From positions 186,001 through 250,000 of the forward strand of contig JAJDZV010000007.1 of assembly GCA_022824465.1 (NCBI GenBank): DNA of 64,000 bases. Direction: 5' to 3'. Below the pieces are notes generated by a model. It searched no databases, was not told the DNA's origin, and was given only the letters and a program-made list of their open reading frames with translations. Position numbers and translations under genes: made by a program. Below, piece by piece: positions 17,204 through 26,373 of this stretch (position 1 is the stretch's first letter; each line of letters begins with the position of its first letter). The DNA comes from Anaerolineae bacterium (GTDB lineage: Bacteria; Chloroflexota; Anaerolineae; Aggregatilineales; Phototrophicaceae).

Positions 17204-17539
17204 GCAGAGCAGGGACTGAAGCATATTTTCTGTACAGTAGCTCTAGCGCGAAGGGACGATGCAAGCGGAGGTTCGCTATTTCGGCCCTCAATCAGAGACT
17301 ATGACTCGCAGTACCCTTGGGGACTGGTTCTCAGTGACGATCCTAGGGCTTCGACGAAGAAGCGCATTGGTTCCAACGCGGTTAGCTCAAGGTTCGCAAT
17401 TAGCTTTAAGCGCCAACTAAGTTCACAGTCTTCATGGTGGCACGAATTCAGGATTGCGTAGTTTTACCTTGGCTATCGCCATTACCGCATACCGAAATTC
17501 AGTGCGGTCAGTTCATTGCAGACCTCTGGATCGGCGGGT
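17204..17539. other. Non-coding gap, no recognisable feature
   Basis: No open frame with coding character, tRNA, terminator or convincing promoter was found here. It separates the long catabolic operon from a truncated recombinase, so it may be a decayed junction. Confidence 0.5.
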
Positions 17540-18169
17540 GTGAAGACGCTGCCATCCGAAATCATCGTCCGCTCCAGCAACGAATTGTGCAGCGAGCTGC
17601 AGCTGGTTCATCGCGCGGCGGCGATCGTCGCCGACAGCCTGTCGCTTACATCGAGGCGGGTCTATGATTGCGCTTTCCGCGCCTGGCGCAATTTCGCCGA
17701 TGAGCAGAGCTTCCGCATCGATGAGGTCACATACGTCCATGTGCGCGCCTTCATCTACCAGGCGGACCTGGCCAAGACGACCCGCCAGAACCGGATCAGC
17801 CACATGCGCAAGGTCCTGGAAGCGCTGTCTATTGCCGACCGCGAGCGCTACGAGCAGCACTTCCAAGGTGTGAAGTACTTTCTCAAAGTAAACGTGGAAG
17901 AGGGCGATCTTGAACGTCCTGATCGGGTCAGGCGCGCTTTGAAGCCGCACGACGTCACGCGGCTGCTGGATGTCTGGCGGGATGAACGGAGTATCCAGGG
18001 CTTGCGCAACAACATCATGATCCGCCTGCTGGTCTTCACCGGGCTGCGCCGCTCGGAACTGGTGGCGCCATTCTCGAAAGCACGGATGGCGCCAAGCTCG
18101 CCCAGGAGCGCTTGCGGGAATCGCAGCTCGGGCAATTCCGGAACATATTCGCTTCAAGCACCGAATTGA
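17540..18169 (+). pseudogene. Truncated tyrosine recombinase (integrase) remnant
   Basis: The frame from GTG 17540 encodes a typical N-terminal core-binding domain (SLTSRRVYDCAFRAWRNFADEQ, then RAFIYQADLAKTTRQNRISHMRKVL). It continues with the start of the catalytic domain: RALKPHDVTRLLDVWRDER and IMIRLLVFTGLRRSEL, which carries the first catalytic arginine. Homology stops near 18066 and the frame then runs through unrelated low-complexity sequence to 18169. The later H-x-x-R and tyrosine motifs are absent, so the protein cannot be active. A different frame directly after the break (18065-18261) looks coding-like (ESTDGAKLAQERLRES) and may be the end of another broken gene joined here. It marks a site of past integration. 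Confidence 0.7.
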
Positions 18170-18814
18170 AGGGAGTTCCTTCGCCGTTCCTTATACGTTC
18201 TAGCGACCGGCGGCAGCTGTCCCGAGCTCCCGCTAGGTCGCGCTTGCGCTTTTCATCGTAAGTCGCTGCTCCGTTCAGCAAGCGACCGTCCTGAACCGCG
18301 CAACTCCATTCGCCCTGTCCGTCAAAAGGTATTGCACACGCGATGCGATAAAGTATCGCATTCCCCGGGCAATCGCTTCCAACGGTGGTTTCGCCGGTTG
18401 TTTGCGCTGGTTTTTTCCATGCTGTCTCCGTCCTTTTCCCGCCTGTAGGCATCTTCTTACAACCTGCGTCCACCTTTTTCTTCAGTGCCGCCGGCGGTGG
18501 ATTATGCGCGGCTGGGGCGGATGAGAGCGGGCGCTATGCCATCGTCGAGGGATGCAATCGCGTGATCGAGGTTTATGGTAGCACGGATGTGCGCTTCAAA
18601 GGCGAACATATGGTCGCGCATTGGCAAATTCAAATGTTTGGGGGATTCTCAGCATAGGGGATCGATGGGATGAGCCGCCGGCTGGCCTGTACGCAAGGAA
18701 ATGGAGGCAGCGGGGACGCCGGCGACATGATATCCCGCCCCTACAGCAAGCTGGTTGGAGCGCGGGCTGATGGCGGCATTGACGCAATCGCACTCACAAC
18801 TTGGGGCGGCGACA
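18170..18814. other. Decayed intergenic region with a possible gene fragment
   Basis: No intact gene. One frame from about 18487 to 18657 on the plus strand has coding-like composition (ESGRYAIVEGCNRVIEV, ending WQIQMFGGFSA) and may be the tail of a lost gene; I do not recognise its family. The rest has only short antisense frames. Together with the neighbouring integrase remnant this looks like a scar of mobile DNA. Confidence 0.35.
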
Positions 18815-18823
18815 TGCTACAAT
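18815..18823 (+). promoter_or_regulatory. Extended -10 promoter element (TGCTACAAT)
   Basis: TGC followed by TACAAT lies 36 bases before the ATG at 18859. The -35 region is weak, as expected for an extended -10 promoter. Similar TGn-TAnaCT/aaT boxes precede metA (47835) and the LysM gene (23362). Confidence 0.4.
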
Positions 18824-18858
18824 GAACGGCGAATCAAAATAGCAACGTGGGGCTTGGC

Positions 18859-21372
18859 ATGTATCGGCGTGGCGCGCGCCTTTCGCTTCTGGGCATTTGG
18901 ATAATGACGCTGGTCTTCGCGCTGCCGCCGGCGGGGGCGCAGGACAACTTTCGCGACTTCATCGAGATGTCGGTCGAAGTTGGCTTTGACGCTTATTTCC
19001 GACCCGGAGATTGGACGCCAGTCGACATCCGGTTGAAGAATAACGGAGAGTCGTTGACGGGGCGGGTGGTCGTGCGCCCGGCGACATCGGGCACGGTTGT
19101 CGGCAACGCCTTCAGCGCGCCGGTGGATTTGCCCAGCGGCGCTGAGAAATCGACGCTGCTGAATATCCGGGCGCGCTCCTTCCCCGACAGATTGCGTGTC
19201 GAACTAATCGATGATGGCGGGACGGTGCGCGCGGTTCAAGACGCCAGTTTGATCGACCTTAGCCCGCAGGACTTGCTAACCGTGATTGTGGTCGGACCCA
19301 ACACGGCGGCGCCCAATCTGACTGGTGTGCATGTCGGCGGTTTCGAGGCGGCGCAGGCGATCTGGGCGGCGCATGAGATTCCCGAATACGGCGAATCGCT
19401 GGAATCGCTGGACCTGATGATGCTGATCAATATCGACGGCGAGAGCCTGTCAAGCGGACAGCGGCGGGCGATCGAGGATTGGGTGGCGGGCGGCGGTCAC
19501 ATGATCGTCGCCGGGGGACCATCGGCGCTAAGCAGCGCGTCCGGCATCATGGCGCTTCTGCCCTTGCAGCCGGAGGGGAGCCAGACTGTCCCAGACTTGC
19601 GCGAACTGGCGCGTTTCGCCGGCGACAATCAAGCGAGCCTGGATGAGCGGGCGGTCATCGCCACGGGCATCGTCCGCGAAGACGCCACAGTGTTGGCCGA
19701 GCAGGATGGTTTCCCCTTGCTGACACGGCGTGAACTAGGCGCCGGGCTGGTCGACTATTTGGCGGCAGACCCGACCTTGGCGCCCCTGCTGGATTGGGAG
19801 CGGCTGAGCGACCTATGGCGGAAGCTGATGGCGACGCGGGCGCCGCATCCGGCCTGGCGAGAGGGCTTGACGCGGCCCGAGTGGGGAGCGGAGGCGGTGG
19901 CGAATCTGCCGGGGGTGGACCTGCTGCCGCCGATGCAGACGCTTTGCCTCTTCCTGGCCGCCTATATCGGGCTGATTGGACCGGCCAATTATATGATATT
20001 GTCGCGTCTGGGGCGCAACGGCTGGGGCTGGTTCACGATTCCACTGGTGATCGTCAGTTTCGCTGTCATCGCCTGGACGGTCGGATTCAATCTGCGCGGC
20101 ACGGAAGTCATGCTCAGCCGGCTGACGCTGCTTGAGTCCTACAGGGACAGCGATGAGGCGCGCGTGAATCAGTTCGTCGGCTTGCTGTCGCCGCGGCGCG
20201 CCACCTATTCGTTGACGGCGCCGGCGGGGCATTTCCTGGCGGTGGCCGGGGCGACGACGCCGAGCAGCATCTTCGCCAGCAATACAATTCAGACCGCGAC
20301 CGAGATTTCGCAGGGGACGAACTTTGGCGCGCAAGACTTCACGGTTGACGGCGGCATCTTCGCCAATTTCACAGTGTCGGGGCGGATCGCCAAGCCAGCC
20401 ATCGAGGGCAGCTTCACGCTGGACTACGAGATACTGGAGAGCGGCCGCATGGCGGGCGGCTATCAAGGCGTCATCAGCAACCGGAGCGAAGTCACGCTGC
20501 GCGACGCGGTTGTGATCGGCGAAGGCTTGGCTTATCAATTGGAAGGCGAGCTGAAGCCGGGCGACATTGTCACGCTCGGGCGCGAGGAACTTCAAGCCGA
20601 TTTCGCCGATCGGCCGACGCAGCCTAACCCGCTGGAGTTGCATTCGGGAGCGCTGGGCGCGAGCTTGTCGCCGTTTTCCGGCAGTCAACACAATATATCG
20701 ATGAAACAAGTCCAGGGCGAGCGCTTCATGCGGAGCCGGACGTTTTTGAACGCGGAATCCACAGCCGAGCGTCAAGCCGCGCGCGAGCAAGCCTTTCTGG
20801 CCAGCTTCATGCTGGATCAGTTTCAGTCGACGGCGCGGGGCACGCGCTTGTTCCTGGCTGGCTGGAGCGATGAATGGGGTCGTGACTTGGCGATCAGCGG
20901 CGCGGGCTGGTCGTCGATTGACACCAGCCTTTACATCGTCGAGCTTGATATCGATATCGAGTTGCCGCGGGAACGCGCGACGTTGACATCGGAGAATTTC
21001 AGTTGGTTGACGCTCGACCGGGAGGGCATCACGGGCAACGGCACGGAGAACTTCAATCTCTATGAAGGGCAGGCGGTCGAGTTCTTGTTTCATCCGCTGC
21101 CGGGCTTGGCGATGGATGTGGTCGATCATCTTATGGTGGATGTAGACCGGGGCGGCGGCTATGCCCAGGCGCTGGCGGTCGAGGTGTATGACTGGACGCG
21201 GTCGGAGTACGAAGCCTTCGCATATCGCGATGGCAGCGAGCTGGAGTTCAGTCGCCCGGCGAGATATTTGGGACCGGGCAACGCGGTGAGGATTCGCCTT
21301 AAGTACGAGTTTGGCATCGGCACGTTGCGCGTGCGGAAGATTCGCATCGAGCAGAGCGGACGGTATTCCTAA
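18859..21372 (+). CDS. Large secreted/membrane protein beside an ABC-2 type ATPase
   Basis: 837 residues with a signal peptide (MYRRGARLSLLGIWIMTLVFALPPAGAQ). The N-terminal half is extracytoplasmic. It includes a beta-rich segment (VEVGFDAYFRPGDWTPVDIRLKN) and a Rossmann-like segment with ESLSSGQRRAIEDWVAGGGHMIVAGG, which resembles the glutamine-amidotransferase-like modules found in such exported proteins. Two membrane segments lie in the middle (TLCLFLAAYIGLIGPANYMI and WFTIPLVIVSFAVIAWTVGF, about residues 360-412). A second long extracytoplasmic beta-rich part follows. I prefer ATG 18859 to GTG 18847, whose GTGGGG can serve as ribosome site. The ATPase gene begins 20 bases downstream. I know no defined function; surface transport or envelope maintenance is a guess. 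Confidence 0.75.
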   Translation: MYRRGARLSLLGIWIMTLVFALPPAGAQDNFRDFIEMSVEVGFDAYFRPGDWTPVDIRLKNNGESLTGRVVVRPATSGTVVGNAFSAPVDLPSGAEKSTLLNIRARSFPDRLRVELIDDGGTVRAVQDASLIDLSPQDLLTVIVVGPNTAAPNLTGVHVGGFEAAQAIWAAHEIPEYGESLESLDLMMLINIDGESLSSGQRRAIEDWVAGGGHMIVAGGPSALSSASGIMALLPLQPEGSQTVPDLRELARFAGDNQASLDERAVIATGIVREDATVLAEQDGFPLLTRRELGAGLVDYLAADPTLAPLLDWERLSDLWRKLMATRAPHPAWREGLTRPEWGAEAVANLPGVDLLPPMQTLCLFLAAYIGLIGPANYMILSRLGRNGWGWFTIPLVIVSFAVIAWTVGFNLRGTEVMLSRLTLLESYRDSDEARVNQFVGLLSPRRATYSLTAPAGHFLAVAGATTPSSIFASNTIQTATEISQGTNFGAQDFTVDGGIFANFTVSGRIAKPAIEGSFTLDYEILESGRMAGGYQGVISNRSEVTLRDAVVIGEGLAYQLEGELKPGDIVTLGREELQADFADRPTQPNPLELHSGALGASLSPFSGSQHNISMKQVQGERFMRSRTFLNAESTAERQAAREQAFLASFMLDQFQSTARGTRLFLAGWSDEWGRDLAISGAGWSSIDTSLYIVELDIDIELPRERATLTSENFSWLTLDREGITGNGTENFNLYEGQAVEFLFHPLPGLAMDVVDHLMVDVDRGGGYAQALAVEVYDWTRSEYEAFAYRDGSELEFSRPARYLGPGNAVRIRLKYEFGIGTLRVRKIRIEQSGRYS

Positions 21373-21392
21373 GGTTCAATCGGAAAGAGGCG

Positions 21393-22349
21393 ATGGACTG
21401 GATAATCAAGACCTACGATCTGCATAAGTCGTTCGGCAGTTTTGAGGCGCTGCGTGGCATAACGCTGGAGGTGCCGGCCGGTTCGATTTACGGTTTCGTC
21501 GGTCCCAATGGCGCTGGCAAGACCACGACGATGCGCATCCTGACGACGCTGACGCGGCCGTCGAGCGGGCAGGCTTGGGTCGCCGGGCATTCAGTGCTGG
21601 AAGACAGGCGGGCGGTGCGGCGCGCCATCGGCTATATGCCGGACGAATTCGGCGTCTATGAGGATTTGCGCGTCTGGGAGTATCTGGACTTTTTCGCGGC
21701 GTGTTATGACATACCGGAGAACCAGCGGAAGGCGCTGGTGGCGGACCTGCTCGAGTTGGTGGACTTGCAGCACCGGCGCGAAGAGATGGTGGACAAGCTC
21801 AGCCGGGGCATGAAGCAGCGTTTGTCTTTGGCGCGGACGCTGGCGCACGATCCGCAGGTGCTGATACTCGATGAGCCGGCCTCGGGACTGGATCCGCGCG
21901 CTCGGGTCGAAATCCGCGAGTTGCTCGGCGAGCTGGCGAATATGGGCAAGACGATTTTCTTTTCCTCGCATATCCTCGCGGACGTAGAAGATGTCTGCTC
22001 GCATATTGGCATCGTGGAAGCGGGCGAGCTGATCATGCAGGGCAGCATAGACGAGCTCAAGCTGGAGTTGATGGCGCATCGCGAGATCATCATCACGGTG
22101 CTGGACCATGGCGCGGCGGAAAGCGTGATAGGCTTGGCGCGCGAGATGGGGCAGGTCGTGGAAGCGGAGATCATCACGCCGAAGAACGGCCGGGCACGGG
22201 TCCGGGTTGACTTCGCGGGCAACGATGAAGAGCTTGGCAGGCTGAGCCGGCGCATATTTGATGGCGATGTGGCGCTGCTGGGCTTCAATGAAGAAGAGAA
22301 GGACCTGGAGCACATGTTCATGCGGGTCACGCGCGGTCTGGTGACATGA
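21393..22349 (+). CDS. ABC-2 type transporter ATP-binding protein
   Basis: 318-residue ATPase of the CcmA/NatA class. Walker A is GPNGAGKTTT (about 36-45), the Q-loop region IGYMPDEFGVYEDL, the signature LSRGMKQRLSLARTL and Walker B VLILDEPASGLDP, with switch histidine in FFSSHILADVEDV. The C-terminal 90 residues form the small domain common in exporter ATPases of this class. No ABC-2 permease gene is adjacent on either side. The preceding large membrane protein may be the partner, or the permease may lie elsewhere. The next gene (iolB-like) follows after 17 bases but has no obvious functional link. Confidence 0.9.
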   Translation: MDWIIKTYDLHKSFGSFEALRGITLEVPAGSIYGFVGPNGAGKTTTMRILTTLTRPSSGQAWVAGHSVLEDRRAVRRAIGYMPDEFGVYEDLRVWEYLDFFAACYDIPENQRKALVADLLELVDLQHRREEMVDKLSRGMKQRLSLARTLAHDPQVLILDEPASGLDPRARVEIRELLGELANMGKTIFFSSHILADVEDVCSHIGIVEAGELIMQGSIDELKLELMAHREIIITVLDHGAAESVIGLAREMGQVVEAEIITPKNGRARVRVDFAGNDEELGRLSRRIFDGDVALLGFNEEEKDLEHMFMRVTRGLVT

Positions 22350-22366
22350 ACTGAGGGAGAGCGGAT

Positions 22367-23266
22367 ATGCCGACATACACTGCCGACAGCCTGCGTTTTC
22401 CGGCTGATGACAGCGGTCGCCCGGGCGCATTCGCCGCGCTGGACGCCAAGCGCGCGGGCTGGGACACGATGAATTTCGCTGCCGTGCGCCTGGGCGAGAG
22501 CCGGACCTTCGAGGTCGCGATTGATGCCTTTGAATATGTGGCAGTTGTGTTGAGCGGACGCTGCAATATCCGCACGAATAAAGGCGACTTTGAAGGCGTG
22601 GGCCGCCGGGGCAGCGTCTTCACGGGCTTGCCTTACGCGGTGTACCTGCCGCCGCATACGGAGTTCTCTATCGAATCGTTGAGCGAGGACTTCGAGTTCG
22701 CCTCGTGCTGGGCGCCGTCGGATAAAGAGACGCAGGCGAAGCTCATCACGCCGCGGGAGGTTGAATCGCAACTTTTGGGCGGCGGCAACTGTTCGCGTCA
22801 GATGTGTCGAATCATCGGCGGCGACTTCCCGGCGGACCGCCTGCTGGTGTACGAGCTATACACGCCCGGCGGGAATTGGTCGAGCTATCCGCCGCACAAG
22901 CATGACAGGCACAGAGCCGATGAGCGCGGGAAGGTGCTTGAGGCGCAGCTGAACCGCTTGAGCTTCTACAAGTTTGACCGGCCGACCGGATACGCCTATC
23001 AGCGCGTCTATGCGGCCGACAAGCGCTGGGACGCGCAAATGATGGCGCGACAGCATGACATCATCTTGATGCCCGCCGGTTACTACACGATGGTCAGCGC
23101 CCCGGGCACTGCGACATATACATTGAATTTCCTCGCTGGCTCGACCCGAGAGTTCGCCTACAGCGAAGACCCGGAATACGCCTGGGTGCGGGAGGTGCTG
23201 CCGGGAATGGATCCGCGCCTGCCGCTGGTGGATATTGGCTTGGAGATTGCGCGCCAAGACCAATAG
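22367..23266 (+). CDS. iolB: 5-deoxy-glucuronate isomerase (IolB family)
   Basis: 299 residues, slightly longer than the usual 265-275 of IolB. In myo-inositol catabolism this enzyme converts 5-deoxy-glucuronate to 5-dehydro-2-deoxygluconate. Two cupin halves are visible. The N-terminal one has VVLSGRCNIRTNKGDFEGVGRR and LPYAVYLPPHTEF. The second has the metal-binding signature NWSSYPPHKHD (two histidines), followed by EAQLNRLSFYKF, YAYQRVYA and DIILMPAGYYTMVSAPGTATYTLNFLAG. These match IolB closely. The ribosome site GGGAGAG precedes the ATG. Other iol genes are not adjacent, but an IolE-like gene occurs at 55030-55926, so an inositol pathway may be dispersed. Confidence 0.85.
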   Translation: MPTYTADSLRFPADDSGRPGAFAALDAKRAGWDTMNFAAVRLGESRTFEVAIDAFEYVAVVLSGRCNIRTNKGDFEGVGRRGSVFTGLPYAVYLPPHTEFSIESLSEDFEFASCWAPSDKETQAKLITPREVESQLLGGGNCSRQMCRIIGGDFPADRLLVYELYTPGGNWSSYPPHKHDRHRADERGKVLEAQLNRLSFYKFDRPTGYAYQRVYAADKRWDAQMMARQHDIILMPAGYYTMVSAPGTATYTLNFLAGSTREFAYSEDPEYAWVREVLPGMDPRLPLVDIGLEIARQDQ

Positions 23267-23416
23267 GTTCGTCGCGTGTAGCGCCGGCAGCCAGTGGATG
23301 AAAGCGTCTTCTCGCGGGAAGAATGCCTGGCGTCTCGTCAGCGTGTTTCATACAGCCATGCTAGACTGACCTGGTACAAGTTGACTTCGCGTGCAAAAGG
23401 AAGGATGGGAGCGAAT

Positions 23417-25036
23417 ATGCGCCGTCTAATTTACCTATTACTCAGCGTGACAGTGTTGCTGTCGCTGGGATCAGCCGCCGTAATGGCTCAGCAAGTCCAT
23501 GTCGTGCAGCGAGGCGAAACGCTGTTTTCGATCGCGACGCGTTATGGCAGGACTGTCGCCGAAGTCGCGCAGGCGAATGGTTTGAGCGAACCCTATGTGA
23601 TTCATGCGGGCAACCGACTTACGATCCCGGCTGCTGGCGGGGGGACCCAGGCGTCGGCCCCGGCCCCGGCGCCGGTAGAGACGCAGCCGACCGGCACGAC
23701 GACCTATACGGTGCAGCGCGGAGACAGTCTGGCGACGATCGCGGCGCAGTTCGGCACGACTTACATCGAATTGGCGCGGCTGAATAATATTGAAGATCCC
23801 GATATTCTCCATGTCGGGCAAGTGCTGCAAGTGCCGGCCCCGGCGGGAACGCCGGCGCCAGCCGAAACGAGCGCTCCGGCGCCGCAGCCGACGACAGGCA
23901 CGTATATTGTTCAGCGCGGAGACAGCCTGGCGACGATCGCGGCGCAATTCAACACCAACTATATTGAGTTGGCGCGTATGAATGGCATCACGAATCCGGA
24001 CGTCTTGCGCGTGGGACAGGTCTTGACGGTTCCGAGCGCGCCACCGCCGCCAGCGGAAGCAGCGCCGCCCGAGACCGGTGCGCCGCCGCCAAGCACAGCC
24101 AATACGGGCGGTTTTGAGCTTGGCGGGCAGGCTTTGAGCTTCGCGCATCCGGGCCACATGCACAACGCGCGCATGACCTGGGTCAAGCGCCAGGTCAAGT
24201 GGCATGGCAATGAACCGGCCAGCAACTTCCAGCATTTGATCGACAGCGCGAAAAGCAATGGCTTCAAGGTATTGCTGAGCGTCATTGGCGAGAAGGACCA
24301 GATTGCGGGCGATCCCGGCGGGTTCTATCAGCGATTTGCCAACTTCGTGGCTGATTTGGCTCGCGGCGGCGCTGATGGCATAGAGGTATGGAACGAGATG
24401 AATATCGACCGCGAGTGGCCCGCGGGTCAAATTAGCGGGTCGAATTACGTGCAGATGCTAAGCGCGGCATACAACGCGATCAAGTCGGCCAACCCGGGCA
24501 CGCTGGTCATCAGCGGCGCGCCGGCGCCCACCGGTTTCTTCCAGGGATGCGGACCTAACGGCGGCGATGATGACTGCTATCTGCGGCAGATGCAGGCGGC
24601 GGGGGCAGCCAACTATATGGATTGCGTCGGCGTCCATTACAACGCCGGCATTGTCCCGCCGGATGCAACCAGCGGAGCGCCGGTCGGCAGTTCCGGTCAC
24701 TATTCGTGGTATTTGCCGCGTATGATGACCTTGTATCGGAGCTTCTTCCCGGGCAAGCCGCTTTGCATCACCGAGCTTGGTTATCTGACCGGCGAAGGCA
24801 TCGGCGCGCTGCCGGGCGGGTTCGCCTGGGCATCGGACAATACCTTGGCGGAGCAGGCAGCCTGGTTGGCTGGCGCGGTGCACCGGGCGCGAGGTTCCGG
24901 CTATGTCCGCTTGCTGATCGTTTGGAATGTCGATGCGACGTATTGGGGATCCGATCCGCAATCTGGATACGCAATCGTGAGGCCTGGCGGCGGCTGTCCG
25001 GCTTGTGATACGCTGCGAGTGGCGATGGGCGGATAA
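23417..25036 (+). CDS. Secreted protein with three LysM repeats and a clan GH-A glycosidase-like domain
   Basis: 539 residues. Signal peptide MRRLIYLLLSVTVLLSLGSAAVMAQ, then LysM repeats at about 27-71, 96-140 and 162-206 (each VQRGxxLxxIAxxxxxxxxELAxxN), joined by Pro/Ala-rich linkers. The C-terminal domain (about 235-539) is a TIM-barrel glycosidase-like unit. Glutamate 327 in EVWNEMN matches the acid/base of clan GH-A and glutamate 453 in CITELGY the nucleophile, on the expected strands. LysM modules bind peptidoglycan or chitin, so this may be a cell-wall-bound hydrolase acting outside the membrane. Start choice: ATG 23417 gives the cleanest signal peptide, with ATG 23405 also in frame. 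A terminator follows the gene. Confidence 0.88.
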   Translation: MRRLIYLLLSVTVLLSLGSAAVMAQQVHVVQRGETLFSIATRYGRTVAEVAQANGLSEPYVIHAGNRLTIPAAGGGTQASAPAPAPVETQPTGTTTYTVQRGDSLATIAAQFGTTYIELARLNNIEDPDILHVGQVLQVPAPAGTPAPAETSAPAPQPTTGTYIVQRGDSLATIAAQFNTNYIELARMNGITNPDVLRVGQVLTVPSAPPPPAEAAPPETGAPPPSTANTGGFELGGQALSFAHPGHMHNARMTWVKRQVKWHGNEPASNFQHLIDSAKSNGFKVLLSVIGEKDQIAGDPGGFYQRFANFVADLARGGADGIEVWNEMNIDREWPAGQISGSNYVQMLSAAYNAIKSANPGTLVISGAPAPTGFFQGCGPNGGDDDCYLRQMQAAGAANYMDCVGVHYNAGIVPPDATSGAPVGSSGHYSWYLPRMMTLYRSFFPGKPLCITELGYLTGEGIGALPGGFAWASDNTLAEQAAWLAGAVHRARGSGYVRLLIVWNVDATYWGSDPQSGYAIVRPGGGCPACDTLRVAMGG

Positions 25037-25062
25037 TCACTGGCAAAGCAGGCAGAGCCAAC

Positions 25063-25101
25063 AGAGGGGGCGGGGCTATGAAGTCTCGCCCTCTTTTGTT
25101 T
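25063..25101 (+). terminator. Rho-independent terminator after the LysM-glycosidase gene
   Basis: An AGAGGG...CCCTCT stem, extended by GC pairs with a small G bulge, is followed by TTTTGTTT on the plus strand, 27 bases after the stop codon. Confidence 0.65.
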
Positions 25102-25110
25102 GGCGGCTGT

Positions 25111-25140
25111 TAGCGGGCGACTCACAGAGTCGCACCTACA
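25111..25140. repeat. REP-like short palindrome, copy A
   Basis: An inverted repeat GGGCGACTC-aca-GAGTCGC-ACC flanked by TAGC and TACA. The general layout GTAGG(G/T)GCGA...TCGCCC, with short loop, recurs at 37198-37222 and 60108-60135. That suggests a family of dispersed intergenic palindromes in this genome. Confidence 0.45.
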
Positions 25141-25219
25141 ATTCAGCAATTGGAGGGATTGATGGCAGGCGAGCCTTGCCGATTGTCTCTTGGCGCGGCG
25201 GAAGCTCGGCAGGCAGAGG

Positions 25220-25537
25220 TCAGAGTTGATAATCGCCGGTGACGAGCACGATTTTGTGGCTGTAGTTCTCGACGTATTCAAAGAGTTTGTCTTGCAGGTC
25301 AGCCCAATCGGCGCTGGTGATGATGCTGCGCATGGCTTTGGCGTCTTCGGCGATAGCGCCGGCCATGATTCGCGGCACAGCGGAATTGGAATAGACGTTG
25401 TACCAGGCTTCGATGGGTGTCAAGCCGAGTTTGGTTGTATTTGGCACCCATTCCCGCATGACAAACTCAAAGTACTCTTGGTCCAAGCCCGGTTTGATAT
25501 CCCAAGTCATAAGGATCTTGACGGTTCCGTTTCGCAT
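25220..25537 (-). CDS. Small conserved protein, probable dimeric alpha-beta barrel fold
   Basis: 105 residues with no signal peptide or membrane segment. The pattern is VKILMTWDIKPGLDQEYFEFVMREWVPNTTKLG, then TPIEAWYNVYSNSAVPRIMAGAIAEDAKAMRSI, then DWADLQDKLFEYVENYSHKIV. This beta-alpha-beta x2 layout is like EthD/ABM-type small proteins. No catalytic residues can be named. It lies alone on the minus strand, 79 bases downstream of the degenerate metallo-beta-lactamase gene with which it could be cotranscribed. Function unknown. Confidence 0.65.
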   Translation of the reverse strand: MRNGTVKILMTWDIKPGLDQEYFEFVMREWVPNTTKLGLTPIEAWYNVYSNSAVPRIMAGAIAEDAKAMRSIITSADWADLQDKLFEYVENYSHKIVLVTGDYQL

Positions 25538-25616
25538 TGAATGAGGCCTTCATCGGCAGACGTATAGGGTACAAACAGTATAACGCAAGTGATGGCATAA
25601 TCGCTTGCCGGCGGTA

Positions 25617-26255
25617 TCAGCCAGCCTGGCGGAGGCAGACCACCTGGGACTGCTCGTTGGCTGCCGCCGAGGTTATGCGGAGCGAGTCTTGCCATTCCAC
25701 CTCGGTCACGCCCATCGCTTTGAGGAAGCCATCGAGCGCCGATTCAAAGGCTGATTTGCTGAGATTCGCGAAGTGCGCGGGCACGACGGCGCCTGGTTCA
25801 ATCAGGCTGATCAAATCGGCCAGTTTGTCGTCGCTTGGCACCGCGCCGCCGATCGGCAAGAGCAAGACATGGACTTCATCAAGCTGTTCGATGACAGACT
25901 GGTCAGGGACTTCATGAAGCGCGCCCAGGTGCACGAAATTCAAACCATTGGGGTATTCGAAGAGATAAGCGATGTTGCGAATTGCCGGCTCTTCTTCAGC
26001 GGTTTGCGCGGTTAGCGGAAAGCCGGTCACGAAGAGTTCGCCGATTTCGTACTCGCCGGGCGCGTCAATGACGTATTTATCGCCGCGGATATCGTCCACC
26101 TGTTTGGCGGCGCGCTCATGGCTGACGGCGACCAGATCCGCTTTTAGGCCTCGCTGCGTCAGGTTTTGCCCCGGCAGATAGGGATCGGTCACGACTGTGG
26201 TATGTCCGCGCTCGGTGATTCGAAAGCAAGTATAACCGTACCAGGTGATATCCAA
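25617..26255 (-). CDS. UlaG-like metallo-beta-lactamase-fold protein lacking metal ligands
   Basis: 212 residues of the beta-lactamase superfamily of COG2220/UlaG type, starting DITWYGYTCFRI. Where active relatives carry S-H-x-H-x-D-H, this protein has SHERAAKQVDDI, so only the first histidine remains. The later HLGDL aspartate is alanine (HLGAL). The GPGEYE-equivalent loop (DAPGEYEIGELFVTGFPL) and the final PAHF histidine persist. It is probably a non-catalytic or altered member; binding or regulatory roles are possible. I chose TTG at 26255 because GGGAAGGG stands 4 bases upstream and it gives the family's usual N-terminus; GTG 26288 has no ribosome site. Confidence 0.75.
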   Translation of the reverse strand: MDITWYGYTCFRITERGHTTVVTDPYLPGQNLTQRGLKADLVAVSHERAAKQVDDIRGDKYVIDAPGEYEIGELFVTGFPLTAQTAEEEPAIRNIAYLFEYPNGLNFVHLGALHEVPDQSVIEQLDEVHVLLLPIGGAVPSDDKLADLISLIEPGAVVPAHFANLSKSAFESALDGFLKAMGVTEVEWQDSLRITSAAANEQSQVVCLRQAG

Positions 26256-26373
26256 GATGCCCTTCCCTCGCTGTTGTGCCGGCTTCACTGCGCTCGTGCG
26301 CCCAAAGACTCGCCACTTGCCATGATACAGCCAGCGGCTGGATTTGGCAGGGCGAAGTCAAGTCAGGGCGCTT

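Noticed and set aside
19813..21129. 438-residue antisense frame
   Set aside because: Shadow of the 837-residue secreted protein; composition is arginine-rich and without motifs.
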